Position numbers and translations under genes: made by a program
In this document: positions 8,550 to 17,782 of the stretch, in pieces
Layout: every line of letters begins with the position of its first letter
How positions within the stretch are numbered: the first letter of the stretch is position 1
Source of the DNA: Paenibacillus sp. 32352
GTDB taxonomy: Bacteria > Bacillota > Bacilli > Paenibacillales > NBRC-103111
NCBI RefSeq assembly: GCF_002042965.1
Contig: NZ_MZNT01000021.1
Span: 38,094-102,093, forward strand
Length of the DNA stretch: 64,000 nt
Direction of reading: 5' to 3'
Notes under the pieces: generated by a model
What the model was told of the DNA's origin: nothing
The model's database searches: none
What the model saw: only the letters and a program-made list of their open reading frames with translations

Positions 8550-10403
8550 TTATTCTTTCACTATTATTTCACTAAGAAAGCGACTTGGTAGTTTGCCGTT
8601 ATCAATGCCGCCACGGCGACTTTCACGCTGCTGTGAAGAAGACAGGAACAATTTGCTTTCCGAACGGGTCATCGCAACATAAAGTCCACGCCGCTCCTCA
8701 GCTTCATCATTCCTAGCAGGAATAATGTCGTCTTCCAAAGCGATGATAAAGACAGCCTTATACTCCAGGCCTTTGGCCGCATGAAATGTAGAAATTCCAA
8801 CCTCATCAATTGTATCAACGATATGGTTAGATTCGTCTTGAAGATCAAGCTCACCGATCAAATCCACTAGATTTTTCGCTTGAGATTTAGTCATTTTCTC
8901 TTTGAGCAATTCAAGATGCCGGATTTGTTCATAAGTGTCTTCTTCCATCCTTTCGAGCGAGACATCGATTTTAAGAAGGTCATACAAAACATCATAAACC
9001 TTTCGATTGCTTATCGAGCTATTGTACCCTGCGCAAAATTGTGCAAACTTTTTTACCGCATCATCCATGTCATCCTCTGGCGTAATTTCAGAAAGCTTCG
9101 TAATGGACAATTCTCCTCCAATCAGTTCCTTGTAATAATTGACCGTATCATCATAATTGTGAAGCCTTGAAAAATAAGCAATTAATGGCTCCAGAATCAA
9201 ATCGTTTGAAGGTTCAATTATTAATTTTAACGATTCGTGAATAAGATCGGACAAAAGCTCGATCCTGTTATTAAAATTTCTACCGAAATGTCGGAACGGT
9301 ATACCTCTTTGGGTGAAAACATCATCGACAATTTTAAGTCCGGGATGTCTGCTACGATAAAGCACAATAATTTCTTTATATTGAATACCTTCCGTGTGAA
9401 TTTCTTGTATCTTATCGGCAATCCATTCAGCTTCTTGAAGGGCTGTAGTGAAGCTCAAAATTTTTAAACAGTCTCCGGTCTCTGTCTTCCGGCCACTAAG
9501 AGACTTCATTTCCCTTTCATCGTTATGTTCTATTAATGAATTTGCGGCGTCTAAAATAATCTGAGGCGAACGATAATTTTGAATCAGCTTAATGCTTTTT
9601 GCATTCAATTGCGTGATATATTCGCGAATTACTGTCGGGAGCGCGCCGCGCCAACCGTATATGGACTGATCATCATCCGCAACAGCCATCACATTCCTCG
9701 CACCCGTGCCCAGTAGATGAATTAGTTCAAGCTGCATGCGGTTGGTATCCTGCATCTCATCGATCAGCAGAAAAGGGAACGCGTTATGGTACAACCACAA
9801 TATTTCAGGATGTCTTTTAAACAAAGTTACAGTTAACAAAATAGCGTCATCAAAGTCAATCATTCTATTTTCTCGCAAGCGCCACTCATATTCGGCAGTG
9901 GCAGACTTAAAGCCTATAATTCTTGATTCTGTTTTCTGAACATAATCATCGTAATCTACAGATGAATTCTTCAAGGTGCTGATTCTATTGGCGAGTTCGA
10001 ATTCGCTCATGGTTGTTAAGCGATTATTACTTCGAATAGAGCGAATTAGCGCATTCCTGTTCGCTGTGGACACAAATGTAAAATCGCGTGGTACCCCGAT
10101 CTTGTCCCCGTAAGACCTTAGAACGGACTGGCATAAATTATGAAAAGTTCCCAAACGAATACGGCGACTATCAATTCCAAGGTCTTGCACTCTCATTTTC
10201 ATTTCATTAGCTGCTTTATTGGTAAAAGTTATGGCAAGAACCTTCCTCGAAACTGGAACGAAATCCCCCTCGAACAAATAAGCGATCTTCCGGGTAATAA
10301 CACGAGTTTTTCCCGTACCTGGACCCGCAAAAACCATGGTGTTACGATCCATAGTTTCTACAGCTTTAATTTGTTCCTCGTTTAATCCCTCAAGACTCCT
10401 CAT
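8550..10403 (-). CDS. UvrD/PcrA-like superfamily 1 helicase (second OLD partner)
   Basis: Helicase motifs run Walker A AGPGTGKTR (about residues 23-31), motif II LIDEMQDTN near 215, motif III DDDQSIYGWRGA, motif IV NYRSP, motif V FHAAKGLEYKAV and motif VI RRGLYVAMTRS near the end. At about 617 residues it is close to PcrA in layout but shorter. The frame is open from 10484, but ATG 10403 overlaps the OLD stop (10390) by 14 bases and matches the usual start just before NEEQ-x-KAV. It forms a second OLD/UvrD pair with 10390..12237. The inferred role is anti-phage DNA processing, as for Gabija GajB, although this pair differs clearly from 3104..6828. Confidence 0.78.
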   Translation of the reverse strand: MRSLEGLNEEQIKAVETMDRNTMVFAGPGTGKTRVITRKIAYLFEGDFVPVSRKVLAITFTNKAANEMKMRVQDLGIDSRRIRLGTFHNLCQSVLRSYGDKIGVPRDFTFVSTANRNALIRSIRSNNRLTTMSEFELANRISTLKNSSVDYDDYVQKTESRIIGFKSATAEYEWRLRENRMIDFDDAILLTVTLFKRHPEILWLYHNAFPFLLIDEMQDTNRMQLELIHLLGTGARNVMAVADDDQSIYGWRGALPTVIREYITQLNAKSIKLIQNYRSPQIILDAANSLIEHNDEREMKSLSGRKTETGDCLKILSFTTALQEAEWIADKIQEIHTEGIQYKEIIVLYRSRHPGLKIVDDVFTQRGIPFRHFGRNFNNRIELLSDLIHESLKLIIEPSNDLILEPLIAYFSRLHNYDDTVNYYKELIGGELSITKLSEITPEDDMDDAVKKFAQFCAGYNSSISNRKVYDVLYDLLKIDVSLERMEEDTYEQIRHLELLKEKMTKSQAKNLVDLIGELDLQDESNHIVDTIDEVGISTFHAAKGLEYKAVFIIALEDDIIPARNDEAEERRGLYVAMTRSESKLFLSSSQQRESRRGGIDNGKLPSRFLSEIIVKE

Positions 10404-12237
10404 TTGCAGTTTGCTCTCCTTCAACATCATCTCCATACCCCGCCAATTGTACGACAGCATCGAGCGTATTTTTGATGAATTCATCCGGAAAATGCTCGCT
10501 GAACCCTTCTCCGATAAGCCTTCCTGTCGTTCTGCCCTTAATTTTCCGGAATGAATTAGCCAAAGTTTTTCTTATTTTAAGCTCCGCTTCAGGATAATGG
10601 GAAATGACAGCCATCAATAAAGGAATCGCATCTACCAAGCTTCGATCATCTTTTCGCATTTCACGCAGGACATTTGACTTCTCTACATCTACAATCTTTA
10701 TTACCCCTTTTAGATTAGAAAAAAGTTCCGCTTTTCTTTCCGGTGGAAGGACTTCTTCCAAGAATGCAATCAACTTAACAATTGGCATGTGGTTACAAAC
10801 ATATCCCTCGATGTCCCCCATGTCAGGAGTCCTAGGCAACTCATATAGTCTGGAACATATCGTTTTGATTTCCTCCAACTCGTCCTCATGATTTTTATCT
10901 TTGGAATCATAATCAATCACAGCGGCGCTCGGTATGCCGAAGTTATTCAAAAGCCTGATAAATGCTTTGATGTTTGTTTTCCCACCAGCATTTATCACGG
11001 AAACACCAATGCGATCCAAATCGTAATTGCTGTCCAGATAAGTGAGAGAAAGTCCCAACTCAGGAAACAAACCTTGTTCTGTTGGCCCTTCCGTCAATAA
11101 AACCGCTTTAGAGAAGAATGCATCCGCTTTTCCCACATCAAGATGCTTTTCATAGGAGGATACAAACTCTTCAGGAAAATCCACGGGTAATTGCACACTA
11201 GTTGATGTGCCTTGCGCCCCTTTTCGAATTAAGCATATTTGCCTCGGATTGATGAGTTCAATCAATGATGGAGAATGAGTGGCAACCCACACTTGTCTAG
11301 TCCGGGATAAATGCAAGATCTCTCTGAACATTTTGCGCTGGGCATGTGGGTAAAGGTGAGACTCAGGTTCATCTATAGCGAAGATTCCTTCTCGTAACTT
11401 GCCGATACCAGCAAAGGCCCGAAAAATGCTTACCGTAAGCACGCTTTGAAGCCCCAAGCCGAGTTGATCAACATTGAGGTACTTATCCGATGTATGATGT
11501 TTTAACTGTATTTGAATGTATTTTTTTATATCTACAGCTGTTGATGTCGCAATAGTAAGACGCAAAAGGTTGTCGATTCTCGGCAAATCAATGATTTCTC
11601 TGGTGATATCGGCTACCCCTTTAGTAAAGGCTGCGATCTCTGGGTTGTTTTTTAATGAATCACTCGCTTCGTTTAGTTTGGACAATATAGCTTTTTCTTG
11701 TTCCGTAAGATTAATTTGATTGAGTATGCGACCGAACAAACTTCCTTTATTAGACTTGATAGCCCTATAATCGCGCATAGCGTCCTGTAAAAAGAACGAA
11801 ATCAATTTCTTCTCTCCGAACGACACTGAACGGTCAGGCTGGCGACCAAAAACTAGTGAAGGCTCTGCTTCACGTGTATCCGGGTTATAAATAACGGAAA
11901 AATGTAACGGTAAGGTATATACTTCTTTTCCCTCAACTTGTACAGCATCGACAAGACCGATAAATTCCGCGCAGAGTTCCTCACTGAGATCTTCAAAAAT
12001 AACCTTTACTTCGATAGGTTTGCTAATATCGTAAAAATCCGTCTCCTCAAATTCCAGTGTTCTAATCGATCTATCTGGATTGAAGATCATATGGAGAATG
12101 GATAGCACATTGGACTTTCCAGCGTTGTTTTCTCCAATAAGCACCACGATATCGTGACCGTTTATTTTTTGAGGAGTGATTCGCATCTCATCTTTGAAGT
12201 TGCGTAAGTTTTTAATCCGCAATTCTTTGATTCTCAT
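10390..12237 (-). CDS. OLD-family ATPase/TOPRIM nuclease (second copy, divergent)
   Basis: Walker A GENNAGKSN lies at about residues 34-42, Walker B with DEPESHLYP near 289, the TOPRIM glutamate in TEGPTEQG near 385, and the acidic DYDS near 442. At 615 residues it is near the usual GajA/OLD class 2 size. It shares architecture but little close sequence with the first OLD gene, so it is a separate acquisition rather than a recent duplication. Its stop lies inside the start of the downstream UvrD gene. The gene begins 90 bp after 12328..13773, which may be part of the same transcript. Confidence 0.8.
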   Translation of the reverse strand: MRIKELRIKNLRNFKDEMRITPQKINGHDIVVLIGENNAGKSNVLSILHMIFNPDRSIRTLEFEETDFYDISKPIEVKVIFEDLSEELCAEFIGLVDAVQVEGKEVYTLPLHFSVIYNPDTREAEPSLVFGRQPDRSVSFGEKKLISFFLQDAMRDYRAIKSNKGSLFGRILNQINLTEQEKAILSKLNEASDSLKNNPEIAAFTKGVADITREIIDLPRIDNLLRLTIATSTAVDIKKYIQIQLKHHTSDKYLNVDQLGLGLQSVLTVSIFRAFAGIGKLREGIFAIDEPESHLYPHAQRKMFREILHLSRTRQVWVATHSPSLIELINPRQICLIRKGAQGTSTSVQLPVDFPEEFVSSYEKHLDVGKADAFFSKAVLLTEGPTEQGLFPELGLSLTYLDSNYDLDRIGVSVINAGGKTNIKAFIRLLNNFGIPSAAVIDYDSKDKNHEDELEEIKTICSRLYELPRTPDMGDIEGYVCNHMPIVKLIAFLEEVLPPERKAELFSNLKGVIKIVDVEKSNVLREMRKDDRSLVDAIPLLMAVISHYPEAELKIRKTLANSFRKIKGRTTGRLIGEGFSEHFPDEFIKNTLDAVVQLAGYGDDVEGEQTANEES

Positions 12238-12327
12238 CGCTTACCTCCGGAATACTGTCATTAAGGTTGAAAGCAGGAAAAATAGCTCGTCATCTTAAAG
12301 GCAAGGCATTTCATCGTTCCCAAAGAG

Positions 12328-13773
12328 CTATTGCCACCAAGAATATTCAGTTTTTAAATCTTTTCCTTTCTCGTGTTCGCGTTTCCCAAGAAACTCATCT
12401 TCTCTAGCTATTATTGGATCATACCAATCGGCCTTCTTCTTTGCCCAATCGATCCATTGTAAATCTTCCCCTGTCAAATTACCGGACGATTCCAAAGCTG
12501 CAACGAATGCCCTGATCTTGCACGCCATCGCGTAATCCTGCGCCAAATTTGTCAATGCAACCGTGCGCTCGACCTCGATCATATAACGTTTTCGGCGTTC
12601 TTCTCGCAATCTCTCTGCTTCTTCGCGTTTACGACGTTCTTCTTCGCGCGCCTCTCGCTCTTTTCGTATAATTTCAGATGCTTCATACATCTCGATCAGA
12701 AGAATTCCCAATTGGTCTTCCACGATGGAAGATTTCGTATCACGAAACCTTTTATTTTGATTCTGATTTATATTGATGCACAGCTGCCCATTAAACACAT
12801 AATCATATTTGCGAAAATTCGGTTTCGAAGCCCAGGAGTACCGTTTCTTATCTTCCTCATATTTGCGAAGCTGATTTTCCTCTGACTTTGTTAAAACATG
12901 ATCGACTTTGTCCTGCATTTCATATATCTCAAGGGATACCGATTCATTCCGAATAATAAAGGAGAGAGTATCCGTCACTGAGCATCCCAATGGTTCTATA
13001 GTATGAATGAGTGCCCCAAGGATTCGGTAGACACGCGGAAGCGTCTCATTCGAAATCACGCCCGCTAGAAATGGAGGACTGGACTTATATGAGCTGTAGC
13101 TTTGACGGCTTCTTTGAGCGCCAACTTCTTTTTTATCGTTCCTGTTCCATTCGTTAACAACGTTCTTATATGCGGCAATTTTAGGGTGCATCTTGGCCTT
13201 TTCATGCGGGATCTGTATCCGACTCGCTATATCAAATACCTTGTTCCTTTCATCCTCGTCGAGGAATGCCAACTTATCCAAAAAGCTTTTGTGAGCAGCT
13301 TCGGAATAAGTTCGGTTGTTAATATATTTTTCGGTTTTACTTGATTTGGATAGTGGCATTGCGCCAGTATCCAAACCTGCTTCTAGGAAATCGTCCTCTT
13401 TCATAACAATTTTCGAACCAGCATCAGCATTGTTTACCGCTTCTCCATCCTGTTGCGTGGCCTCGAGCTCTGCTTCTGGAATGGTCGCCATACCCTTATC
13501 AATCTTCTGCACTCTTATCCGCGGCGTTTTCGAACACGGAATAGCAACTTCATGTATAGATGAGTCTGGAAGAGGTGGTTTCGTTACCGACTTTCCAAAA
13601 TTTAATTTCGTCCAATACCCCGCAGGAGGTATGGGCACATTTGCTTCCTTACAAAGCTTATATATTAGGCCATATGATGTGCCATATTTCCTAGCAACAC
13701 CAGCAAGCGACAGCTCCCACACCTCGTTATAGATCTGCTCGCGAGCCAGCATTTGAGGTTGTTCCTCGACCAT
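12328..13773 (-). CDS. HTH and coiled-coil protein of unknown function
   Basis: The first 75 residues carry an HTH-like region with the pattern R-x2-IYNEVW, LAGVARKYGTS, LCKEANVPIPPAGYW, then PPLP. I recognise this N-terminal pattern from uncharacterised proteins of mobile elements and defence islands. The middle is low complexity and acidic. A long, highly charged E/R/K coiled coil runs from about residue 360 to 410. No catalytic motif is visible, so a DNA-binding or scaffolding role is only an inference. It is 481 residues long and sits between a small HTH gene (13878..14213) and the second OLD/UvrD pair, all leftward. Confidence 0.55.
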   Translation of the reverse strand: MVEEQPQMLAREQIYNEVWELSLAGVARKYGTSYGLIYKLCKEANVPIPPAGYWTKLNFGKSVTKPPLPDSSIHEVAIPCSKTPRIRVQKIDKGMATIPEAELEATQQDGEAVNNADAGSKIVMKEDDFLEAGLDTGAMPLSKSSKTEKYINNRTYSEAAHKSFLDKLAFLDEDERNKVFDIASRIQIPHEKAKMHPKIAAYKNVVNEWNRNDKKEVGAQRSRQSYSSYKSSPPFLAGVISNETLPRVYRILGALIHTIEPLGCSVTDTLSFIIRNESVSLEIYEMQDKVDHVLTKSEENQLRKYEEDKKRYSWASKPNFRKYDYVFNGQLCININQNQNKRFRDTKSSIVEDQLGILLIEMYEASEIIRKEREAREEERRKREEAERLREERRKRYMIEVERTVALTNLAQDYAMACKIRAFVAALESSGNLTGEDLQWIDWAKKKADWYDPIIAREDEFLGKREHEKGKDLKTEYSWWQ

Positions 13774-13877
13774 CGTTACGACCTCCTTCTCAGTTTCAAA
13801 TGCCTTTTCGTTGATAATTTTCTGGTCAGGTTCATAAGCTACAGGAGCCGCTTGTGAAAATAATTTAGCCCCGCCTC

Positions 13878-14213
13878 CTATTCGTTTCTTTCGCTCAATA
13901 AAAAAACTAAATCCTTCTTCATTTCTTCAAATTGCGAAATGATTGTCTCCAGATTTTTCTCTATGCTTTGAATTTGAACTTCATTGATTCTTCCATACTT
14001 GTACGCAATAAGTCGTTCAGCAATAATGTGATAACTCCAGCTATCAGAGTATCGATCCTCATTATGAATTGCAAAACCTATCGGCAGGCGGTCATTTCTC
14101 ATGCCGATACTTACAGCCATGGGAGCGATGCCAAGATAATCAGCTGCAATTTTACAGGTAATTTTGGGTAAGCTTCTTATTTCTTCATCCGTGTATCTTC
14201 CCACACGACTCAC
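13878..14213 (-). CDS. Small HTH (excisionase-like) protein
   Basis: This 111-residue protein has an N-terminal HTH-like segment (CKIAADYLGIAPMAVSIGM, about residues 20-38). It resembles excisionase/MerR-type and phage HTH proteins that recognise DNA through a short winged helix. The C-terminus is helical. The start is a GTG, either at 14213 or nine bases further in, behind AGAGGTG. It is upstream of the coiled-coil protein and the second OLD/UvrD pair and may regulate them. It could also be a cargo remnant of an integrated phage. Confidence 0.45.
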   Translation of the reverse strand: MSRVGRYTDEEIRSLPKITCKIAADYLGIAPMAVSIGMRNDRLPIGFAIHNEDRYSDSWSYHIIAERLIAYKYGRINEVQIQSIEKNLETIISQFEEMKKDLVFLLSERNE

Positions 14214-14561
14214 CTCTAGTCATTCCTTCCGCTTTAAGTTGAAATGTTGTATTTGCTTCATATACTCTTGGTTTTCGAACATCAGTTTTAGTAATATTTC
14301 GACAAATGTAAGTGTTTTCCTTTCCATGTGCTGTATCGGTCAAAATTCGCGTCCAAATTCAAGTCTAAAAACACAAAACCCTTCAGACTTATTCTGAAGG
14401 GCAGCATTATAAGTTATGTAGTTGTGTTGTTAAGGGATTCTCTATCATTGTATTAACAGGGACCGAGATAAGAAATTGGTTAATAATAAAGGAGCAGACT
14501 AATGGAACTGCCCCTATCATTTTCCTTCTAGTCTCTCATTATACACGTACTCATCGCCCAT
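14214..14561. other. Intergenic region with one terminator
   Basis: No gene is visible in these 348 bases. A terminator hairpin lies at 14379..14401. The promoter for 14213..13878 should lie between 14214 and 14378. Confidence 0.5.
14379..14401 (-). terminator. Terminator downstream of the ImmA-like gene
   Basis: CCCTTCAGA (14379..14387) pairs perfectly with TCTGAAGGG (14393..14401) around a 5-base loop. On the minus strand a T-rich run follows. It separates the ImmA pair from the HTH/OLD/UvrD block. Confidence 0.8.
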
Positions 14562-15548
14562 TCAGTTCAATAAATTGGCAGCTAATCTAACTGTTGCTTC
14601 CGGGTCTTTGACATTTAATGCGCCGGGATCAAGATTGCAAAACATCTCCACATATTCTTGCGGCACTCCGCTTTCATGGATGATTTGGAGTTCATTTTTT
14701 ACTTTCTTTTCAAGCAGCAATTGTATGCTTTTTCTTAATACAACGGGTTCAGGCACTGGGATAACGTCATCCAACGGTTCCTTCACTCTCATTCTTTTCA
14801 TGGACATTTGTTTAAATAACGAAGTGAATTTGCTCTCTGTTATTAGCCCCAGGTCTTTGCATCTATATATCATAGCGGCAATCGAAACTTTCCAGTATTT
14901 TTTAAGCTCCACAAAATGAAGCAATGATGTTGAAGTCACTGTTTTTGCAAATGCCTCGGCAGGCAACAAAAAGGCAGACGCAAAGCGATTCGCCTGCTCT
15001 TCAATCTTTTTAAACTCCTCTTTGGAAAGAAGGTTATTATTCACATCTTCATGCATTAAACGATGTCCAAGTTCGTGAGCCCCATCCAATTGACGCCGAA
15101 CCGCGGATTGTTTGTCATCACCTAGAAAAATAAAGGGACGGCCTTTTCGATGCTGACAAAAGGCATCGATTTTTTCGCTGGCCATATGGATAGTGAACAC
15201 CATAATTCCGTTACGTTCAAGCAAATTGACGATGTTAGTTATGGGTTTATCGCCCAGTCCCCAATGATCTCTAGTCAATTGCGCCAATTTTTCGATTGAT
15301 ACCACATCCCAATTGCAATTGCTGAAATCTTTGGTGTCCGGCAAGTTTAGTTTAGGGAAATCTATATATTTGCTCAGATAGTCGTATATATATCCTGCAA
15401 GATACGATTTGTTCAGCTGTATTTCTCGACTTTTTTTGGTTGCGGTTGCATTCGCCCTAAAAAAAGTGTTGCCTACGTATTGCTCGCTGTCTCCATAAAA
15501 GAAACTTTTCGGAAATCGAAGCATAACACCGTCGTTATGCACCGTCAT
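14562..15548 (-). CDS. ImmA/IrrE-type zinc metallopeptidase
   Basis: This 328-residue protein carries the zinc-binding motif HELGH near residue 158, in the ImmA/IrrE (DUF955) context, followed by EEQANRFASAFLLP around residues 184-197. That Glu-x-x-Ala-x-x-Phe-A-x-x-LL-P pattern is standard for the family. ImmA peptidases cleave a partner repressor to derepress a mobile element, and other members belong to toxin-antitoxin-like pairs. The upstream gene (15577..15846) is 28 bp away and may be the partner, though it shows no XRE motif. The first 80 residues are not recognised. Confidence 0.75.
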   Translation of the reverse strand: MTVHNDGVMLRFPKSFFYGDSEQYVGNTFFRANATATKKSREIQLNKSYLAGYIYDYLSKYIDFPKLNLPDTKDFSNCNWDVVSIEKLAQLTRDHWGLGDKPITNIVNLLERNGIMVFTIHMASEKIDAFCQHRKGRPFIFLGDDKQSAVRRQLDGAHELGHRLMHEDVNNNLLSKEEFKKIEEQANRFASAFLLPAEAFAKTVTSTSLLHFVELKKYWKVSIAAMIYRCKDLGLITESKFTSLFKQMSMKRMRVKEPLDDVIPVPEPVVLRKSIQLLLEKKVKNELQIIHESGVPQEYVEMFCNLDPGALNVKDPEATVRLAANLLN

Positions 15549-15576
15549 TTCATTACGTCACATAGTCTTTATTCCA

Positions 15577-15846
15577 TCATTTTTTCTTTTTCAATCGATC
15601 ACGTAAATGCCCGATATAGATTGAATTTGGATCGTTCGGATTGTACTTGCGATTCATTGCACGTTCAAACTCATCGAATAACATTGCAAAATCATGTACA
15701 TTCGGTTCCAGTCCAAAGGTACGCTTCATATCACGGTAATGACGAAAAAAAACGCCCGTTGCCTGTTCGCCTGAATAACCTATTCGCTGTAACTCGCAAA
15801 TCACCGCTTGAGCATATTGTCTATTCATCTCGCGACGGCTCTTCAT
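15577..15846 (-). CDS. Small basic helical protein paired with ImmA
   Basis: This 89-residue protein starts at ATG 15846, preceded by GGGAGGATGGTGGG. The frame is open further upstream to 15894, but that start lacks a good ribosome site. It is helical, ends in a lysine tail, and shows no clear HTH. No family is recognised. It lies 28 bp upstream of the ImmA peptidase gene and is probably co-transcribed, so it may be a substrate or antitoxin-like partner. That is inference from position only. Confidence 0.5.
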   Translation of the reverse strand: MKSRREMNRQYAQAVICELQRIGYSGEQATGVFFRHYRDMKRTFGLEPNVHDFAMLFDEFERAMNRKYNPNDPNSIYIGHLRDRLKKKK

Positions 15847-15894
15847 CCCACCATCCTCCCTTTTGACCCCGTCATTTAACCCAATTATAACCAA

Positions 15895-16257
15895 AATAGC
15901 GATCCATCGAGCAAGGTTTGACTACCTCTCGAGGACCGCTTTTTTGGTAAGACTTGTTTCACATGAAATATCTATATTATAGTATGTTTTTTAGAAAGTA
16001 TACCTGCTTTATTCCAATATGTTATTCTTCTGTGATAATGTTACCCTATAACTGTTCTGAGATAATGTCACTATGGGACAGGAGATAATGACATTGACAC
16101 AATCAGAATTGAAATAATGTGATCGTAGCATCCTCCATTTGGGTTTAATGACAAACCAAAACAGAGGGGGGAGAGCGACAGCCAACGCTCCACGGCAAGC
16201 AGGAAGCACAACAAAAAAGACCTCGCCGCAGAGAGCGCCAACGCTCGATTACGACTA
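15895..16257. other. Intergenic region with probable IS-end relic
   Basis: No intact gene is visible. Around 16020..16130 the motif GATAATGTNAC recurs on both strands (near 16037, 16061 and 16083). This looks like the repeated end sequence of an insertion sequence of the IS21 or IS481 type, but no transposase remains. Beyond it is a low-feature, purine-rich stretch. Confidence 0.3.
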
Positions 16258-16380
16258 GGCCTGATTGTAATATTGGATTGCCTTCTTGCCGATTAATTCG
16301 CCGTTTGCAGTTATGAGCAATTGGGATACATCAACTCCACCCTCTTTCTCACCTGTCAACACCGTGTGAGAAACTATGTG
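16258..16380 (-). pseudogene. C-terminal fragment of an unknown gene
   Basis: The minus strand reads about 38 protein-like codons that include EGGVDVSQLL, GELIGKKAI and a stop at 16258..16260. There is no start codon in frame. It lies directly after the stop of 16383..16829 and may be the tail of a lost gene. The family is not recognised. Confidence 0.35.
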
Positions 16381-16382
16381 GG

Positions 16383-16829
16383 CTATGATGTTTGGCGCTG
16401 CCCTATGCTTCGTTCAGCCTCTTGGCATCCGGGATTTAGCCGACAACTGCATTGACAAATTTCCCAACGCTCCTTACAAATATTCTCTGCTTCCTCAAGA
16501 GACAATTGTTCAAGAAGCTGCTCAAACTCAAGAATGATCGCGGCTGCATCCATCGCTTCCAAATAGCCAACTTTATTCAACGAAGCTATTAACGTACCTA
16601 CTGCTCTTTTGGCAGTAATCTGGTTACTTAGATGATAGGCAAGATTATCTATGAATAATTCACTATTGGAAATTGCCGCCTTTTGATTGATTGAATCTTT
16701 TGTACTTAAGAAAAAACGGATTGATTCAAGATAATTAGCAAAGGTATCTTCACTGGGAAGTTTTTTAATATGATGATCCAAAATACTTATCAGAAATGCC
16801 ACTTTCTCTGTATCGTTTAGTAAAGTCAA
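16383..16829 (-). CDS. Helical protein of unknown function
   Basis: This 148-residue, mostly helical protein starts with TTG at 16829, behind GGGGGTGAAAGAAC. Residues about 100-125 are a leucine-rich amphipathic helix with many glutamates. Two cysteines (CQCSC) lie near the C-terminus, but no full zinc motif is present. It follows 16955..17782 by 125 bp and is probably the last gene of a three-gene leftward cassette just downstream of the tns operon terminator. No family is recognised. Confidence 0.45.
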   Translation of the reverse strand: MTLLNDTEKVAFLISILDHHIKKLPSEDTFANYLESIRFFLSTKDSINQKAAISNSELFIDNLAYHLSNQITAKRAVGTLIASLNKVGYLEAMDAAAIILEFEQLLEQLSLEEAENICKERWEICQCSCRLNPGCQEAERSIGQRQTS

Positions 16830-16954
16830 GTTCTTTCACCCCCATGTTTATTCGTAAATACTGCCGCGGCAATGCATGTACGAAGTTTGGACAAAGCCTA
16901 TTGCAATTCATGAAAGTACTTGGTAATACATGGTTTTCGCATGCACATGAGTCC

Positions 16955-17782
16955 TTAATTTCCAACAAGCTCCCCAACTTTTTCAACAAGCTTTTGCCAA
17001 TCAGTAAGTAATGCAGTTGTTGCAACAACCCCCTTTGAAGCTGATGCCATATAGCTTTTTATGTTTTCCATCGCCTTCCTTAATCTAGGCAATTTGGGAT
17101 TAGGTGATTCCACCTGCTCTTGAATAGTTTCCAAATCGTCAGTCAAACTTTCTTTTTCATCTACTGACAGTTCACTTGCCTGAATAGCAGGCAACAATTT
17201 TTCAATCAGTGCCTTAATCTCGGTTACATCGTTATTGGTTATATTGCCAGTGTAAGTGACATCTCTTCCAGCTGCGTTGACGTTCCCGTAGTTATTGCCA
17301 ATGTTTTGATATATATTGCCCATAACCTTATCTCCTTCCAGCAGCATCATTTTCTTAGCCAATGCATCAACAACAAAATCAACCAAGGACTTGAACGCGC
17401 TGTCCAAAAAATCCCTGACTATGTCATCCCAACTTCCTTTGCCGTGAATAAAACTGTGCGCAACCCCTTTAACATCCTTATTTTCTGAGCACAAATACGA
17501 CATATAATCATATTGGGCTTTCAAATGACTAGCCTCATCAACAGGAGGTTCTATATAGTTCCATCCGGAACCTTCTATCAGAAAACACTGCTTATAGTCG
17601 AACTCCACTCCTCTTATTCGATCCTGAATAATGCTGCTTATAACCGGAGTTGAGTCGATATAGTTTTTGAAGCGTTTTAATTGAACCGTTGCAGTATCCG
17701 CATCACACATCAGCATGTTGCTTGAAACTCTTCTAAACTCTAAGCTCAAGAGTCTGTACTCTTTGTACTCCGTTGTATTCAC
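16955..17782 (-). CDS. Cassette protein with NIGNNYG/GRDVTYTG motif
   Basis: The GTG start at 17782 overlaps the TAG of the upstream zinc-ribbon gene by one base and has GGGGTGG seven bases before it. The frame is open to 17860, but that extension lies inside the upstream gene. The protein has about 275 residues. The central Asn/Gly-rich patch with IGNNYGNVNAAGRDVTYTG is a beta-rich motif that I associate with uncharacterised defence-island and ABC-3C-like proteins. A C-terminal helical bundle of about 100 residues follows. No enzyme motif is visible. A sensor or self-association role is inference. Confidence 0.5.
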   Translation of the reverse strand: MNTTEYKEYRLLSLEFRRVSSNMLMCDADTATVQLKRFKNYIDSTPVISSIIQDRIRGVEFDYKQCFLIEGSGWNYIEPPVDEASHLKAQYDYMSYLCSENKDVKGVAHSFIHGKGSWDDIVRDFLDSAFKSLVDFVVDALAKKMMLLEGDKVMGNIYQNIGNNYGNVNAAGRDVTYTGNITNNDVTEIKALIEKLLPAIQASELSVDEKESLTDDLETIQEQVESPNPKLPRLRKAMENIKSYMASASKGVVATTALLTDWQKLVEKVGELVGN

